Positions 23,398 to 32,880 of a DNA stretch of 64,000 nucleotides are shown in pieces. The notes beneath the pieces are model-generated. The model searched no databases. It was not told the DNA's origin and saw only the letters and a list, made by a program, of their open reading frames with translations. Made by a program: the position numbers and the translations under genes. Origin of the DNA: a virus. Positions within the stretch are counted from its first letter, which is position 1; each line of letters opens with the position of its first letter. The DNA is taken from positions 20,920 to 84,919 of the IMG/VR virus record IMGVR_UViG_3300021376_000030. The stretch is one strand, 5' to 3'.

Positions 23398-24124
23398 TAT
23401 AGTTATATAAATCTGAGCCAGGGTAAAAATTTTTAACAGTCAAATCCCAGTATATCGTTTTTACATCTTTATTCATATATTTCCCAAACAAACAAGGTAT
23501 TACACCAAATAAATTTTGCATATTTTTTACATCTTTTATAATATCTTGTGAACAATTACTCTCTATTATACGATTTACCCACAAGCCATAATTATCTGGA
23601 AATATCACTATGCATTTGTTAGGATCTAATGTAACTTCTAAATATTTTACATCAGACTCTAGTTGACTAATTTCTGTTTTTTTAAGAATTTTTTTTATGT
23701 CTTCTTTTTCAGTTACATAATAATATCTACGAATAGTATCTTCTACTGATATTCCTTGCTTATATTTTGATAGTGCTATGTCGTCTAATGAGTCACTGTC
23801 AACAAATTTATAATAGTCTTTAAACTTAATGTGAAAATAGCTCTTTATATGATTATTATATTTTTTTAACGCTAAACAATTGTTAAAGCATCTGTCAGGA
23901 TCTGCATGTTGAACTAGATTTATATATAAATTCTTGTTTTCTGCAAATGGAAAATCTTTATTTTGAATAGGAGTTTCAATATTAAAATATAATTTGGTCG
24001 CTACAGGGGTGTTATTTTTATACGTTACACCATAAAGACCAAGCCAGCCATTATCAGAAAAAGAATAATTATATACATTACTAATTTTCTGATACCAATT
24101 ATATAGATCTTTAAAACTATTCAT
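23387..24124 (-). CDS. Hypothetical protein, 245 aa, in glycosyltransferase operon
   Basis: The protein is Tyr/Asn/Lys-rich with no recognised motif. Features include YGVTYKNNTPVATKLYFNIE and the closing strands IVIFPDNYGLWVNRIIE. The first block could be a prenyltransferase-like or acyl-transfer domain, but I cannot support either. It starts 4 bp before the end of a glycosyltransferase gene (ATGA-type overlap), so it likely acts in the same sugar-related pathway. Confidence 0.55.
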   Translation of the reverse strand: MNSFKDLYNWYQKISNVYNYSFSDNGWLGLYGVTYKNNTPVATKLYFNIETPIQNKDFPFAENKNLYINLVQHADPDRCFNNCLALKKYNNHIKSYFHIKFKDYYKFVDSDSLDDIALSKYKQGISVEDTIRRYYYVTEKEDIKKILKKTEISQLESDVKYLEVTLDPNKCIVIFPDNYGLWVNRIIESNCSQDIIKDVKNMQNLFGVIPCLFGKYMNKDVKTIYWDLTVKNFYPGSDLYNYIIS

Positions 24125-24903
24125 GTAGTCTTAACTAACTCTGCATATTTACTTGAATGCTTGTTCTTTCCATAACCACTACAAACATAGGAATCATTTA
24201 ATTCATTATCTAAATCATAAGCTACAAATGTATTAGGTAATTCTTTGAAATGAACAGAACTTCCGATCTGCCTATATGCATATGCCATCCAATAAGAATC
24301 ACCATACCATACTATTTTGCTTAAAATATTATCTTTTATTATCTTGAAGTATTCTTTTGATTTGTCTGTACTTCTTATAACCATGCAACCTTCTCTAAAA
24401 TGTACGTCTAAATTATTTAAGTCTATTATATTACAATCAAAATGTCTGAAATTAAATTTTCTTCTTTCCAAGTCCCTGCCTTCCATTTTTCCTTTTTTTG
24501 AATATTTCAGTAAAATATCAGCATTTGTATCTGTAGTTTCAAAAAAATTGTAGACATCTTTCAATATTAAATTATCTGCATCCATGTTTATAACATAATC
24601 ATATTTAAATAGTAGGTCGTATACATTATAAACCTTTTTTAAATTAGCATAAGCTCCTGCCATGCCTACAAATCTCTCTTTTAAAATTTCTGATGTTTTG
24701 TTTTTTATTAAGATATGTTCTTCAAAAAATACCTGATTAGTATGAGTTACCTCAATATTATTATTTTCTATAATAGCACCAGGAGAGTTTATAATATCTA
24801 TATTAGCAAAACATCTAGGTGCATTTTTATTAAGGGTATCTAAGCTTTTTTTAAGGTAGGGTAAGTATGCAGCATCACAGCTATAGGAAAAGCATATCTT
24901 CAT
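24121..24903 (-). CDS. GT-A-fold glycosyltransferase, 260 aa
   Basis: YDYVINMDADNLILKD supplies the DxD metal/nucleotide-sugar motif after a Rossmann-like first half. DVHFREGCMVIRSTD and KIVWYGDSYWMAYAY match the acceptor-side region of GT8-like or related GT-A enzymes. It should transfer a sugar from an NDP-sugar. Donor and acceptor are unknown. It lies 3 bp after the radical SAM gene and shares its operon. Confidence 0.75.
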   Translation of the reverse strand: MKICFSYSCDAAYLPYLKKSLDTLNKNAPRCFANIDIINSPGAIIENNNIEVTHTNQVFFEEHILIKNKTSEILKERFVGMAGAYANLKKVYNVYDLLFKYDYVINMDADNLILKDVYNFFETTDTNADILLKYSKKGKMEGRDLERRKFNFRHFDCNIIDLNNLDVHFREGCMVIRSTDKSKEYFKIIKDNILSKIVWYGDSYWMAYAYRQIGSSVHFKELPNTFVAYDLDNELNDSYVCSGYGKNKHSSKYAELVKTT

Positions 24904-24906
24904 ATT

Positions 24907-26193
24907 CTATTTAACTTGTTTTCCGTAAATACAATTTCTACAAATTATCGATTCTGATTCATCATTAAACCCTCTCAAAAATTTACCATAATTTTCACTA
25001 TTATAAATATCATCATAGGTACCGGTAATTAAATTACCTAATACATGCTGCTTCTCCACATCCATACAACATAGTACCACATCACCATCTGGGGTTATCA
25101 TTTGACGCCTATATAGGCCCACAGAACAGTATATCTTGCCCGCTAGTCCTTTATTTTGTCTTGGAGCATCATATTTGATAGGGGCATTTATCCTAGTATG
25201 GGGAATACACACCTCAAATACATGATCTAATTCATTTTTGTTTATTAATTCCTTGATACGGCTATCAATGTTTTTACCTAAAAACGAAAATCTATTATCA
25301 ACTACTATATTATTAGTTTTATATTGTTTATTCATTTGTGAAAAAAATTTATCTATTATATTATAATAGTTGTCGCTGTTTGTCTTATATGACATAAATT
25401 CATCTCTTAGGTGTAAGCATCTTCCAGTCCAATATTTTTCATTTAAAAAAAGATCTATATTCTCAGGATAATCTTCTGGTATGGTAGTAGCGATGTTCAA
25501 TCTATGGCCTTTTTGATAGCTATACTCTATTACGTCTACCAACTTATCATATTGAAGAGGGTCGCAAAACCCTGCAAATACTAAACCAACCTCTTTTGGT
25601 ATTTTATCTAAAATTAATTTAAATCTATCCACGGACATATATTTTTCAGATGATGCCTTATGAAGTGTGGCATGGGGGCAATAGGAACAATTTACACTAC
25701 ACCCAGTAAATAGTGAAAATTCTAAAGTAATAAAAGGGTCTCGCCCCCATCTAGTAAGATTATCATCTTTGATATTGAAAACATAATACGGGTATGGAAT
25801 TTCTTTTCTACCAGCATAAACAAAAGGATTAGGTGAGAGCATTACAGGCCAGTCATTTAAAAGTTCAAAAGGAGTTTTTGCTTTAGTATTATAGTTTTTT
25901 ATTTGATAAAAAGTTTTCTCTAAAAAAGCATAATCATCATCAGAATCCACATTCGCTTTATAGTAATCTAATGTGCGGTGTATTACCTTGTCAATAACAC
26001 CATTAAAAATGGTTTTAGCATTATTAATGTATTCTTCTTTATGTAACATACTCTCTAAATTAAATCCAAATAACAACAAAGACAGAGCGACATTTACATC
26101 TTTTTGGACAGCTAAATTAGCCCAGGAATAAGGGTAATTAATATTAAATTCTTTGCTAATACCTTCAATATATTTGTATTCAGCAAGTTGCAT
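24907..26193 (-). CDS. Radical SAM/SPASM-type enzyme, 428 aa
   Basis: The radical SAM cluster motif is C165-x3-C169-x2-C172 (GCSVNCSYC), after a 160-residue N-terminal extension. The GLVFAGFCDPL strand is next, then a C-terminal region with ITPDGDVVLCCMDVEKQHVL and a final ICRNCIYG, a SPASM-like set of ligands for additional iron-sulfur clusters. SPASM enzymes modify peptides, cofactors or aminoglycosides. The domain from residue about 155 to the end is paralogous to the protein at 36365. Substrate unknown; the glycosyltransferases beside it suggest a sugar or peptide attached to one. Confidence 0.85.
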   Translation of the reverse strand: MQLAEYKYIEGISKEFNINYPYSWANLAVQKDVNVALSLLLFGFNLESMLHKEEYINNAKTIFNGVIDKVIHRTLDYYKANVDSDDDYAFLEKTFYQIKNYNTKAKTPFELLNDWPVMLSPNPFVYAGRKEIPYPYYVFNIKDDNLTRWGRDPFITLEFSLFTGCSVNCSYCPHATLHKASSEKYMSVDRFKLILDKIPKEVGLVFAGFCDPLQYDKLVDVIEYSYQKGHRLNIATTIPEDYPENIDLFLNEKYWTGRCLHLRDEFMSYKTNSDNYYNIIDKFFSQMNKQYKTNNIVVDNRFSFLGKNIDSRIKELINKNELDHVFEVCIPHTRINAPIKYDAPRQNKGLAGKIYCSVGLYRRQMITPDGDVVLCCMDVEKQHVLGNLITGTYDDIYNSENYGKFLRGFNDESESIICRNCIYGKQVK

Positions 26194-26224
26194 AAAATAT
26201 TTAAAAACAATAAGTACTTATTCA

Positions 26225-26896
26225 ATGGCCAAGATTAACGAATACATTTATAATTTTTTGTCAGACTTTAAAAACAATTATAGCCTATTAAAGAATGATG
26301 TATATAACATACAGAATAACTACGGCTTGGCAGATATGCACTATAACAGTTATTCGCCTGAAAGTGATTTACTCTATCCTTGTAATAGAATAAGCGATTT
26401 TGTTGCTGATGAAGAAAATTGCCCCGAAAACACCTTTAAAGGTATTCCACTTTACGAACAGGAAACACAAGCAACCAAATTTTTTGATGTTATTAATCAA
26501 AATCCTCTTCTTAATTTATTATACCCAGAGCGGGATAATATGAGATATGATTTCCCTGAACCCCCTGACAGTATGAAAGAATTTTGTAAGCAATACAAGG
26601 CAATGACCACGTTTATGTATAGTTCTATGAAAACACATAAGAGCATACGACCCGAATATAAACATATTATTCTTTTAATATATGATAAGGGCGACGGGCC
26701 TATCACTATCCGATCAAACGGAATTGATGCAACATTAAATGAAAATTTTAATAGTTTTTACTTTTTGCATGATACTCCATGCGAAATTATTAATCCATTC
26801 TATGAAAAAAACTTTATATTTTTAGGTGTATTTGAATTTGAAAATTATGCTGAATTTTCATCTCGTAATACCGTAAACTCTATACCAGGTTTTTGA
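26225..26896 (+). CDS. Hypothetical protein, 223 aa
   Basis: I use ATG 26225; the TTG at 26153 lies inside the divergent radical SAM gene. The protein has a helical start (IYNFLSDFKNNYSLLKND) and a C-terminal half that looks like a cupin or 2-OG oxygenase-type beta-barrel (IILLIYDKGDGPITIRSNGI; FNSFYFLHDTPCEIINPFYE), but no clear metal motif is present. It may act on the same small molecule as its neighbours. Its end overlaps the next gene by 52 bp. Confidence 0.55.
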   Translation: MAKINEYIYNFLSDFKNNYSLLKNDVYNIQNNYGLADMHYNSYSPESDLLYPCNRISDFVADEENCPENTFKGIPLYEQETQATKFFDVINQNPLLNLLYPERDNMRYDFPEPPDSMKEFCKQYKAMTTFMYSSMKTHKSIRPEYKHIILLIYDKGDGPITIRSNGIDATLNENFNSFYFLHDTPCEIINPFYEKNFIFLGVFEFENYAEFSSRNTVNSIPGF

Positions 26897-27171
26897 AATC
26901 GAGGATCCCGTTCCATTACTAACTTTTTTTTATGCTCTATAGAAAAATCTGTAAGTTTTTGAAGTTGATGCTGCTGCACCTTTCTGAAAGGATGGTATCC
27001 TATAATTATATCCTTATCAGTTTCCACTATTCGTAAAAACCCTTGCTTTGAGAGCATTGTAAAATATGCTTCTGGTGTGTATTTAGCTTTAAGCTTATTC
27101 TCTAACATAGCAAAATGATCTAACACCTCTACCAAATCGCCATTAGATCGCATCCAATAATTTTTAATCAT
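26845..27171 (-). CDS. Hypothetical protein, 108 aa
   Basis: The protein opens MIKNYWMRSNGDLVEVLDHF and continues with a helical middle and KDIIIGYHPFRKVQQHQLQK. It resembles a small phage protein seen in T4-like genomes, with no function known to me. It starts 8 bp inside the end of the glycosyltransferase gene upstream, and its 3' end overlaps the converging gene by 52 bp. Confidence 0.55.
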   Translation of the reverse strand: MIKNYWMRSNGDLVEVLDHFAMLENKLKAKYTPEAYFTMLSKQGFLRIVETDKDIIIGYHPFRKVQQHQLQKLTDFSIEHKKKLVMERDPRFQKPGIEFTVLRDENSA

Positions 27172-27979
27172 TTATTTTATTTAATATCTGCTTGTATTTT
27201 GTAAGTATCTTTAGCAAAAGCACTCTTTCCTTAATAGAAGACACTATACCGCTATCAAAATTATCTTCAATATTATTGCTTGTTGTTAGCCAGGGCTTAT
27301 TCTCACCAGCGTAATGAAAAATTAAACCATTCTTGAGCTTAGAATCAGTAATAAAAGGTGTGGATATAAAGTATTCTGCTGGTAGAAGCGTAACTAAATT
27401 ATTAAAATATAAATTCAAAGGACCTTGATTGCCAAGCCAATTTGCCGATTTATATATTTTAAATAATCCTAATCTTACTTCTTCACACAGGAATTGTTTA
27501 TTTATTACCATTACCCCGGCATTAAAACATTTGTCAAAATTAAAATTTTTATTCTTTAAAAACTTACTTCCAGAGCAAAGTAATTTACTATGCAGGCCGT
27601 CAGGGTTTGGATGATAAACTGCACCAAAAGCAACAGGATTGGAGAACAGGTGTTCAATATTACCACAAACAATCATATCAGCATCAAAGAATACTATACT
27701 ATCATATTGCAAAGTAAAAATTTCAAATCTTTTAGCAGGGTTAATTCTCCATTTTCTTCGTTTGAATGTACGATCAAAACTATAATTGTTGCATACTGTT
27801 TTGAAAATTACATTTGGATAAATTTTCTTTATCTCACTCTTGTTATACTGTGTTATATTTTCTTCTTCAATAATCACACACGGGGGAGTTAATTTATTGT
27901 ATTGTAAGTAGCTATATAAAAATACTCTGAGAGCATCTACATAGTCATTAGTAATTGTAAATACCATGGCGCTATTCAC
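27164..27979 (-). CDS. GT8-type glycosyltransferase, 271 aa
   Basis: The GT8 (glycogenin-like) landmarks are in order: SIVFFDADMIV (D99-x-D101), CFNAGVMVIN, GNQGPLNLYF and the C-terminal FHYAGENKPW. Retaining GT8 enzymes use UDP-sugars and a metal ion. The start is GTG 27979 or ATG 27967. It is a paralog of the protein at 32063. The 8-bp overlap with the amidinotransferase gene suggests the two act on one product. Confidence 0.85.
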   Translation of the reverse strand: MNSAMVFTITNDYVDALRVFLYSYLQYNKLTPPCVIIEEENITQYNKSEIKKIYPNVIFKTVCNNYSFDRTFKRRKWRINPAKRFEIFTLQYDSIVFFDADMIVCGNIEHLFSNPVAFGAVYHPNPDGLHSKLLCSGSKFLKNKNFNFDKCFNAGVMVINKQFLCEEVRLGLFKIYKSANWLGNQGPLNLYFNNLVTLLPAEYFISTPFITDSKLKNGLIFHYAGENKPWLTTSNNIEDNFDSGIVSSIKERVLLLKILTKYKQILNKIND

Positions 27980-29069
27980 TAAAGTAATCCTCCAGCTCGC
28001 TTTCCCTGTTAATGTCCAAAGTTAGACAATGATGACCCCCTCCAAATAGTCTACTGTATCTTATTTTATTAGGTATTGCTTCTATATTGTATTTTCTAAG
28101 CTTAGAGCTCAAGATATCATAATATTCAGGCATACAAATAATTGTTTCTGGTGATAGTGAAAGTATATTGCAATATATTTTTTCAGAAGCTAGCGGTATG
28201 TAGCCTGTTGATGTAGTAGGGGATAATTCAGTTGGCACGTGAATAAACTCCCATTGTTGCAAAGGCTTAGGTAATTTATTAACAATATCTAATGTTATTA
28301 GCGCAAGCCCAGGGCGAAGAGGTAAAAAAACGGAATCAATATGATGATCAGCAATATCAACTACCCACACTCTGTAGTCTTTACCTAAGATTTGTTGTAA
28401 CCATTTAGCACCAAGTCTCTCATGTTCTGTTGATGCATTCATTAATATGGTATTACCTAACCGCAAACAGTTTGCTGCATCAAACATGATTTCAACCCCA
28501 CAATCTAACTCTTGACTATATTTTGATTTTAACGACTCATAATATTTCTTAGCATCTAAAGATTTATAGACTCTGGACATATCATAAGAATTGTCTGTTA
28601 CTAGAGGTCTAGGTGCACATATCCATGATGCACCATGCTTGAAATATTCTAAAAACAAATGCTTTAAATAATCGTTTTCAAATTGTCGCCATCTTGCAGC
28701 CACTGGGGTTTCTATTATTTTGTCTCCTATTACCATGGTCAAATCACGTACATTAAGAGCTGGGTAGTTGGTACTAGACCAGCACAATGTTTTTGTAGCC
28801 TTTAAACATGCAGGTACTTTTGGTCTTAATACCTTAACACCATTATTTTCAAGTAAAGATACAAATGAATTTAAATCTTCAGTATGCTCTTCAATTATTT
28901 TAGAATTTAAAACCCATCTGTCGGCATAATATGAATTACGAGTATCGTATATATTATCATGAAAAAACAATTTGAACGTTATATCATTGTGTGGTAATTC
29001 TGCGGGAAATCCATTTCCTACAATTACCTCCTTCAGCTTACCCCACTCATTATGACTGTTTACTTGCAT
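27972..29069 (-). CDS. Glycine/inosamine amidinotransferase-like enzyme, 365 aa
   Basis: The opening SHNEWGKLKEVIVG is the N-terminal signature of the arginine:glycine and inosamine-phosphate amidinotransferases. The catalytic set is present: D197 (EIMFDAANC), H242/H243 in ADHHIDSVFLPLRPGLA, and the nucleophile C348 in GGGHHCLTLD. These enzymes move the amidino group of arginine onto an amine. Length (365) is normal. In StrB1-like members the acceptor is an amino-cyclitol, and here the sugar-enzyme neighbours favour an amino sugar over glycine. The acceptor is not proven. Confidence 0.88.
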   Translation of the reverse strand: MQVNSHNEWGKLKEVIVGNGFPAELPHNDITFKLFFHDNIYDTRNSYYADRWVLNSKIIEEHTEDLNSFVSLLENNGVKVLRPKVPACLKATKTLCWSSTNYPALNVRDLTMVIGDKIIETPVAARWRQFENDYLKHLFLEYFKHGASWICAPRPLVTDNSYDMSRVYKSLDAKKYYESLKSKYSQELDCGVEIMFDAANCLRLGNTILMNASTEHERLGAKWLQQILGKDYRVWVVDIADHHIDSVFLPLRPGLALITLDIVNKLPKPLQQWEFIHVPTELSPTTSTGYIPLASEKIYCNILSLSPETIICMPEYYDILSSKLRKYNIEAIPNKIRYSRLFGGGHHCLTLDINRESELEDYFSE

Positions 29070-29965
29070 ATTTGTTTAAACATTTCATGGTACTGCTGTA
29101 CAATAATTTTGTGGCAATTTTCATTTGCGCGCTTTTTGCACCTACCAATCATTCTCAAAAAAGTTTTCTTATCTTTTTTTAAGAACATCATTTTTGCAAA
29201 AAGCTCTTTTGGTGTTTCGGCAAAAATTGTATCATATTTCGATTTAACTACTCCTGATATGGTGGTTTCTCTATTAAGAATACTCGGTATACCCATATAC
29301 CAAGCTTGATATAGCCTATTTGCGTGACGGTGCGTTTTGCCAGTAATAGGAGACCATATGGATGAAGGATGAAGAAATTCACCGTTGTCTTTCTTATATA
29401 ATGGTAATTTTTTGTCTCTCAAAAATACAAACACATCCGTAGGTATATCGCAATAATTTTTGTTGTTTATTATCTTAAAATTTATTCCATAGTAGGCACA
29501 ATTCTGGATAAATCTCTTACCAGATAACTCTTTGTCAAAACTGTGCGCTGCGCCTACACCAGTAAAATTTACGGGGGGAAACTTAGGGTTAAATTTAATA
29601 ATATTAACAGGAAGAGGAAAATGTATGAAAAACGTGCGCTTATTAATCATCTGCTTGTTATGAGTGACTATAAAATCAACACCCTGAACTTCCGGAAAAT
29701 CACCTATAACCTGTACAGTTTTATATTTACCAATTTTAATTTTATCTTTAGTATCATAATGAAATATTACAACATCATTTTTTTGTATATTTTTTGGAAC
29801 GTCTGTAACTAAAAATAAATTATATTGTTTATTTTTTAAATTATTTTTTAGAATCCAATAATTATAAACTATATGGTGAAAGTTACCGTTACAAAGATTT
29901 GAATATTCATCTTTGCATTCTAAATAGTTATTACCCAATTTGTGAGCCAAAAAGTATATATTCAT
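29060..29965 (-). CDS. GT-B-like glycosyltransferase, 301 aa
   Basis: HRHANRLYQAWYMGIPSILN in the C-terminal half matches the donor-binding region of GT-B glycosyltransferases (GT4-like), where the acidic E is often seen in the following helix. The first half is a Rossmann-type region beginning with MNIYFLAHKLGNNY. It is shorter than usual (301 aa), so a domain may be minimal. Its start codon shares the CATG at 29963-29966 with the divergent gene. The operon continues into the amidinotransferase gene with a 10-bp overlap. Confidence 0.65.
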   Translation of the reverse strand: MNIYFLAHKLGNNYLECKDEYSNLCNGNFHHIVYNYWILKNNLKNKQYNLFLVTDVPKNIQKNDVVIFHYDTKDKIKIGKYKTVQVIGDFPEVQGVDFIVTHNKQMINKRTFFIHFPLPVNIIKFNPKFPPVNFTGVGAAHSFDKELSGKRFIQNCAYYGINFKIINNKNYCDIPTDVFVFLRDKKLPLYKKDNGEFLHPSSIWSPITGKTHRHANRLYQAWYMGIPSILNRETTISGVVKSKYDTIFAETPKELFAKMMFLKKDKKTFLRMIGRCKKRANENCHKIIVQQYHEMFKQICK

Positions 29966-30818
29966 GAGTGTAGCTATATTATTGCCTGTATTTAATTGTG
30001 AGGATACTATAAATCAAACAGTTCAAAGCTTGCTTCTTCAATCATATTCCGATTTCATACTATATGTGATTAATAACAATTGTAGTGATAAAACAATTGA
30101 TATAGTTAAGGGTATCCCTGATTTTAGAATAAAAGTTTTTAACTATAATGCTATACAAAAATGTAGCGCGGCTTTAAATTACGGGCTCGACATAATTAAA
30201 GAAAATATTATTTGTCGTGCTGATGGAGATGACATATACCATCCAAATTATATACAATATTATGTTGATGAGCTTAGCAAAAATAAGCATAAGATAGTTT
30301 ATGGGAGCTATAAGTTTAATTATCATGATGGGCGAGTAGAAAATACTACCCGGTTAACTGATCTAGATTTATTAGTATGGCGATTAATGTTTTTTAATAC
30401 TGTGGATCATAATGTTGGGTATGATAGAAAATATATTAATCTATTAGGTCAATATAACACGCTATTACACTCAGAAGACTACGATCTATGGTTAAGAAGT
30501 GTAATATACAATCCAGACAGTATAAGCGGTATACAATCCACCGATATATTGTGTGAATGCTACAAATCAAAAACTTGCATGACGGAAAAGTATAAGCATA
30601 GCAACGACATTAACGTGCGATTATCTTGTGATTTTATTAGAAAATATCTTAATATTCCTGTAGACAGCAAAATTATTTCTAAAATAAAAAAGAACGAAAC
30701 GCTTGATCAGCAAGAAAAATTAATGATTAACTGCATACTAGATGCTTTTTGTAAGAAGCGAGGGATAACAACAAACAAACTTAACAAATTTATTAAGGAG
30801 TTTCAATTTTATGTGTAG
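29964..30818 (+). CDS. GT2-type glycosyltransferase, 284 aa
   Basis: The N-terminus SVAILLPVFNCEDTINQTVQ, the QSYSDF segment, NNNCSDKT and ICRADGDDIYHP (D87-G-D89-D90) are classical GT2 motifs. The later LHSEDYDLWLRS supplies the ED motif of the catalytic base. It is an inverting enzyme that uses an NDP-sugar. It is the first gene of a plus-strand operon with asnB and a GT8, and overlaps asnB by 8 bp. The start overlaps the divergent gene start, so both promoters must lie inside coding sequence. Confidence 0.88.
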   Translation: MSVAILLPVFNCEDTINQTVQSLLLQSYSDFILYVINNNCSDKTIDIVKGIPDFRIKVFNYNAIQKCSAALNYGLDIIKENIICRADGDDIYHPNYIQYYVDELSKNKHKIVYGSYKFNYHDGRVENTTRLTDLDLLVWRLMFFNTVDHNVGYDRKYINLLGQYNTLLHSEDYDLWLRSVIYNPDSISGIQSTDILCECYKSKTCMTEKYKHSNDINVRLSCDFIRKYLNIPVDSKIISKIKKNETLDQQEKLMINCILDAFCKKRGITTNKLNKFIKEFQFYV

Positions 30819-32088
30819 CATTCTATTCACTACAAAGCAGCTTTCTGCAGAAAGTATATCTAATGCTAATAAATTACTGCAATATAGAGGGCCAGATAAT
30901 TTTAATACTTATCAAACCGGGGTGGGTACATTTTTACACAATAGATTAGATATTGCTGGCAACTGCTTACAGCCTTTCTCTGAACATGACATAGATATAA
31001 TTTTTAATGGCGAAATATATAATTATACCGAAGATAATGAAGCCCTCTATATTCTTAATCTTTATAGGAAATATGGAATAAAATTTGCACAATATTTGGA
31101 TGGTGAATACGCTATACTGTTAGTTGACAATAAAAGGCAGAAAATACTCTCTGCAACAGACCCGTTTAAAACAAAACCATTATGGGTTTCTATAGATAAT
31201 GGGTTTCACGTTTCTACATATAAAAGCGCATTGTTGGAGTGTGGTATATCTAATGTTGAGCCTCATAAGCCAAATACAGTAATGGTTTATGATATTAATA
31301 AAAACAAGATAAGAAATTATACAAATATTACGTTTGATTTAAGGCAACATAAGCAAACTTATGAAGACTGGATTGCCGCTTTTAAGCTATCTATATTAAA
31401 TAGATCTAAAACAGATAAAAAAATATTTATAGGGTTAAGCAGCGGCTATGATAGCGGCTGTATTGCTTGTGAATTAAACAATATTAAAAAGCCTTTTAAC
31501 GCATATAGCATTGTAAACAATGAAAATTATAATATTATTCAGGAAAGATGTAATATATTAAACAATGTTGAAATGATTGATTATAATGAAAAAAACAACC
31601 TTTATGTATTGTCACACTTTCAAAAGTATTGTGAGCTAGATACGAATACAGAATATGGGTATTTGGAAGATAGATCATCTATACCCTTGATGCATATTGG
31701 AATTCGCGCAAAAAATAGTGGTTGTAAGATATTCTTTTCTGGTACTGGGTGTGACGAGATTATAGGCGATTACTATGTAAAAGGTAATTATGATCAAGAC
31801 AAAGCGTCCTGCTTTCAAGGAAAATTTCCTAACGATCTTAATTCTATCTTTCCATGGAAAAACGTCTTTAACGGGACAATGCGAAAATATCTTACGAAAG
31901 ATGAATATATTATCGGTTGTCTAGGAATTGAAGCCCGGTATCCGTTTTTGGACAAACACCTCGTTCAAGAATTTTTGTGGCTATTACCAGAATTAAAAAA
32001 TGCTTTTTATAAAGCACCTCTTAGGGATTACCTAATACAAAATAATTTTCCGTATAAAGAAAATGAAAAGAAAGGCTTTCGTGTCTAA
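30811..32088 (+). CDS. asnB: Asparagine synthetase-like (glutamine-hydrolysing), 425 aa
   Basis: Cys2 is the glutaminase nucleophile after Met removal. LQYRGPDNF, LHNRLDI and IFNGEIYNY complete the class II glutaminase site, and GLSSGYDSG (about residues 208-216) is the ATP pyrophosphatase loop, followed by FFSGTGCDEIIG. The protein is shorter than most AsnB proteins (about 550 or more). Members near sugar-modifying genes often amidate or make amide bonds on other substrates. The closeness to GT2 and GT8 genes makes that a real alternative to asparagine synthesis. Confidence 0.9.
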   Translation: MCSILFTTKQLSAESISNANKLLQYRGPDNFNTYQTGVGTFLHNRLDIAGNCLQPFSEHDIDIIFNGEIYNYTEDNEALYILNLYRKYGIKFAQYLDGEYAILLVDNKRQKILSATDPFKTKPLWVSIDNGFHVSTYKSALLECGISNVEPHKPNTVMVYDINKNKIRNYTNITFDLRQHKQTYEDWIAAFKLSILNRSKTDKKIFIGLSSGYDSGCIACELNNIKKPFNAYSIVNNENYNIIQERCNILNNVEMIDYNEKNNLYVLSHFQKYCELDTNTEYGYLEDRSSIPLMHIGIRAKNSGCKIFFSGTGCDEIIGDYYVKGNYDQDKASCFQGKFPNDLNSIFPWKNVFNGTMRKYLTKDEYIIGCLGIEARYPFLDKHLVQEFLWLLPELKNAFYKAPLRDYLIQNNFPYKENEKKGFRV

Positions 32089-32866
32089 AGCAATTGTTTA
32101 TATTTTAAACAAAGAGTTTTTAACTGCATTTAAAGTATCTTTGTATTCGTTATACAAGTATAATAGTTTAAAAAACATTAAATTAGTTATTTTTTATTAC
32201 GAAGACTGTCTATTACCGGAACTAAGTACTATTTTTAGTAAATTAAAATTATCTGTAGATTTTAAACCAATAAATAGAGGCCTCTATAACAATTGTATAT
32301 TTGATGGTGCATACAGAAAGTGGCAATTTAATCCTGGATATAGATTTGAACTGTTTGATTTAAAGTTTGATGAGATACTGTATATAGATTGCGATACTTT
32401 AATTAATGGCGATATAACTTCATTCTTTAGTCAACAGGGTAATTTTTGTGCATGCCCGTTAAATCCGAGAATCGCTATTTACTATGCAAGAGGCAACGGG
32501 TTTAACGCCGGTATTTTTTTAGTAAGAAAGAAATATATTTCTAAATCATTTAAAAGGAAATTAATTAAGTTTTGCGAAGAGTCAAATAATTTATCTGGTA
32601 ATCAAGTTGTTCTAAATCATTTTTTTAAAAACAAGACAACTTTTTTGCCGCAAAAATATAATGTCACAACAGATGTATTGTCGTCTGAGCTATTGGCCGA
32701 AGGTCTTATATTTCATTTTGTTGGTGAACTCAAGCCCTGGAATAATAAACTGCAGGAAAGTTATAATGAATATGTGTTAAGTAATACAGGATTGTTTTTA
32801 TTGTCAAAATTATTTTTAAGATACAAACAATTAGAAAAAGAGTCTAGTTTATTTTTTAATAACTAA
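32063..32866 (+). CDS. GT8-type glycosyltransferase, 267 aa
   Basis: It is a paralog of the protein at 27164: ILYIDCDTLINGD (D109-x-D111), GFNAGIFLV, GNQVVLNHF and LIFHFVGELKPWNN correspond to the same GT8 landmarks. It overlaps asnB by 26 bp and ends just before a late motif. It probably adds a sugar in the same pathway. Donor unknown. Confidence 0.85.
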   Translation: MKRKAFVSKAIVYILNKEFLTAFKVSLYSLYKYNSLKNIKLVIFYYEDCLLPELSTIFSKLKLSVDFKPINRGLYNNCIFDGAYRKWQFNPGYRFELFDLKFDEILYIDCDTLINGDITSFFSQQGNFCACPLNPRIAIYYARGNGFNAGIFLVRKKYISKSFKRKLIKFCEESNNLSGNQVVLNHFFKNKTTFLPQKYNVTTDVLSSELLAEGLIFHFVGELKPWNNKLQESYNEYVLSNTGLFLLSKLFLRYKQLEKESSLFFNN

Positions 32867-32867
32867 A

Positions 32868-32875
32868 TATAAATA
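32868..32875 (+). promoter_or_regulatory. T4-type late promoter motif TATAAATA
   Basis: A perfect TATAAATA ends 5 nt before ATG 32881, next to the end of the GT8 gene. This suggests the following small gene is late. Confidence 0.5.
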
Positions 32876-32880
32876 TCCTT

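Noticed and set aside
26153-26224. N-terminal extension of the 223-aa gene to TTG 26153
   Set aside because: It would read back into the divergent radical SAM gene; ATG 26225 fits the intergenic gap.
27972-29069. Arginine deiminase as the function of the amidinotransferase-like gene
   Set aside because: The N-terminal EWGKLKEVIVG and the GGGHHC site follow the amidinotransferase type, and the sugar-enzyme context favours transfer to an amine.
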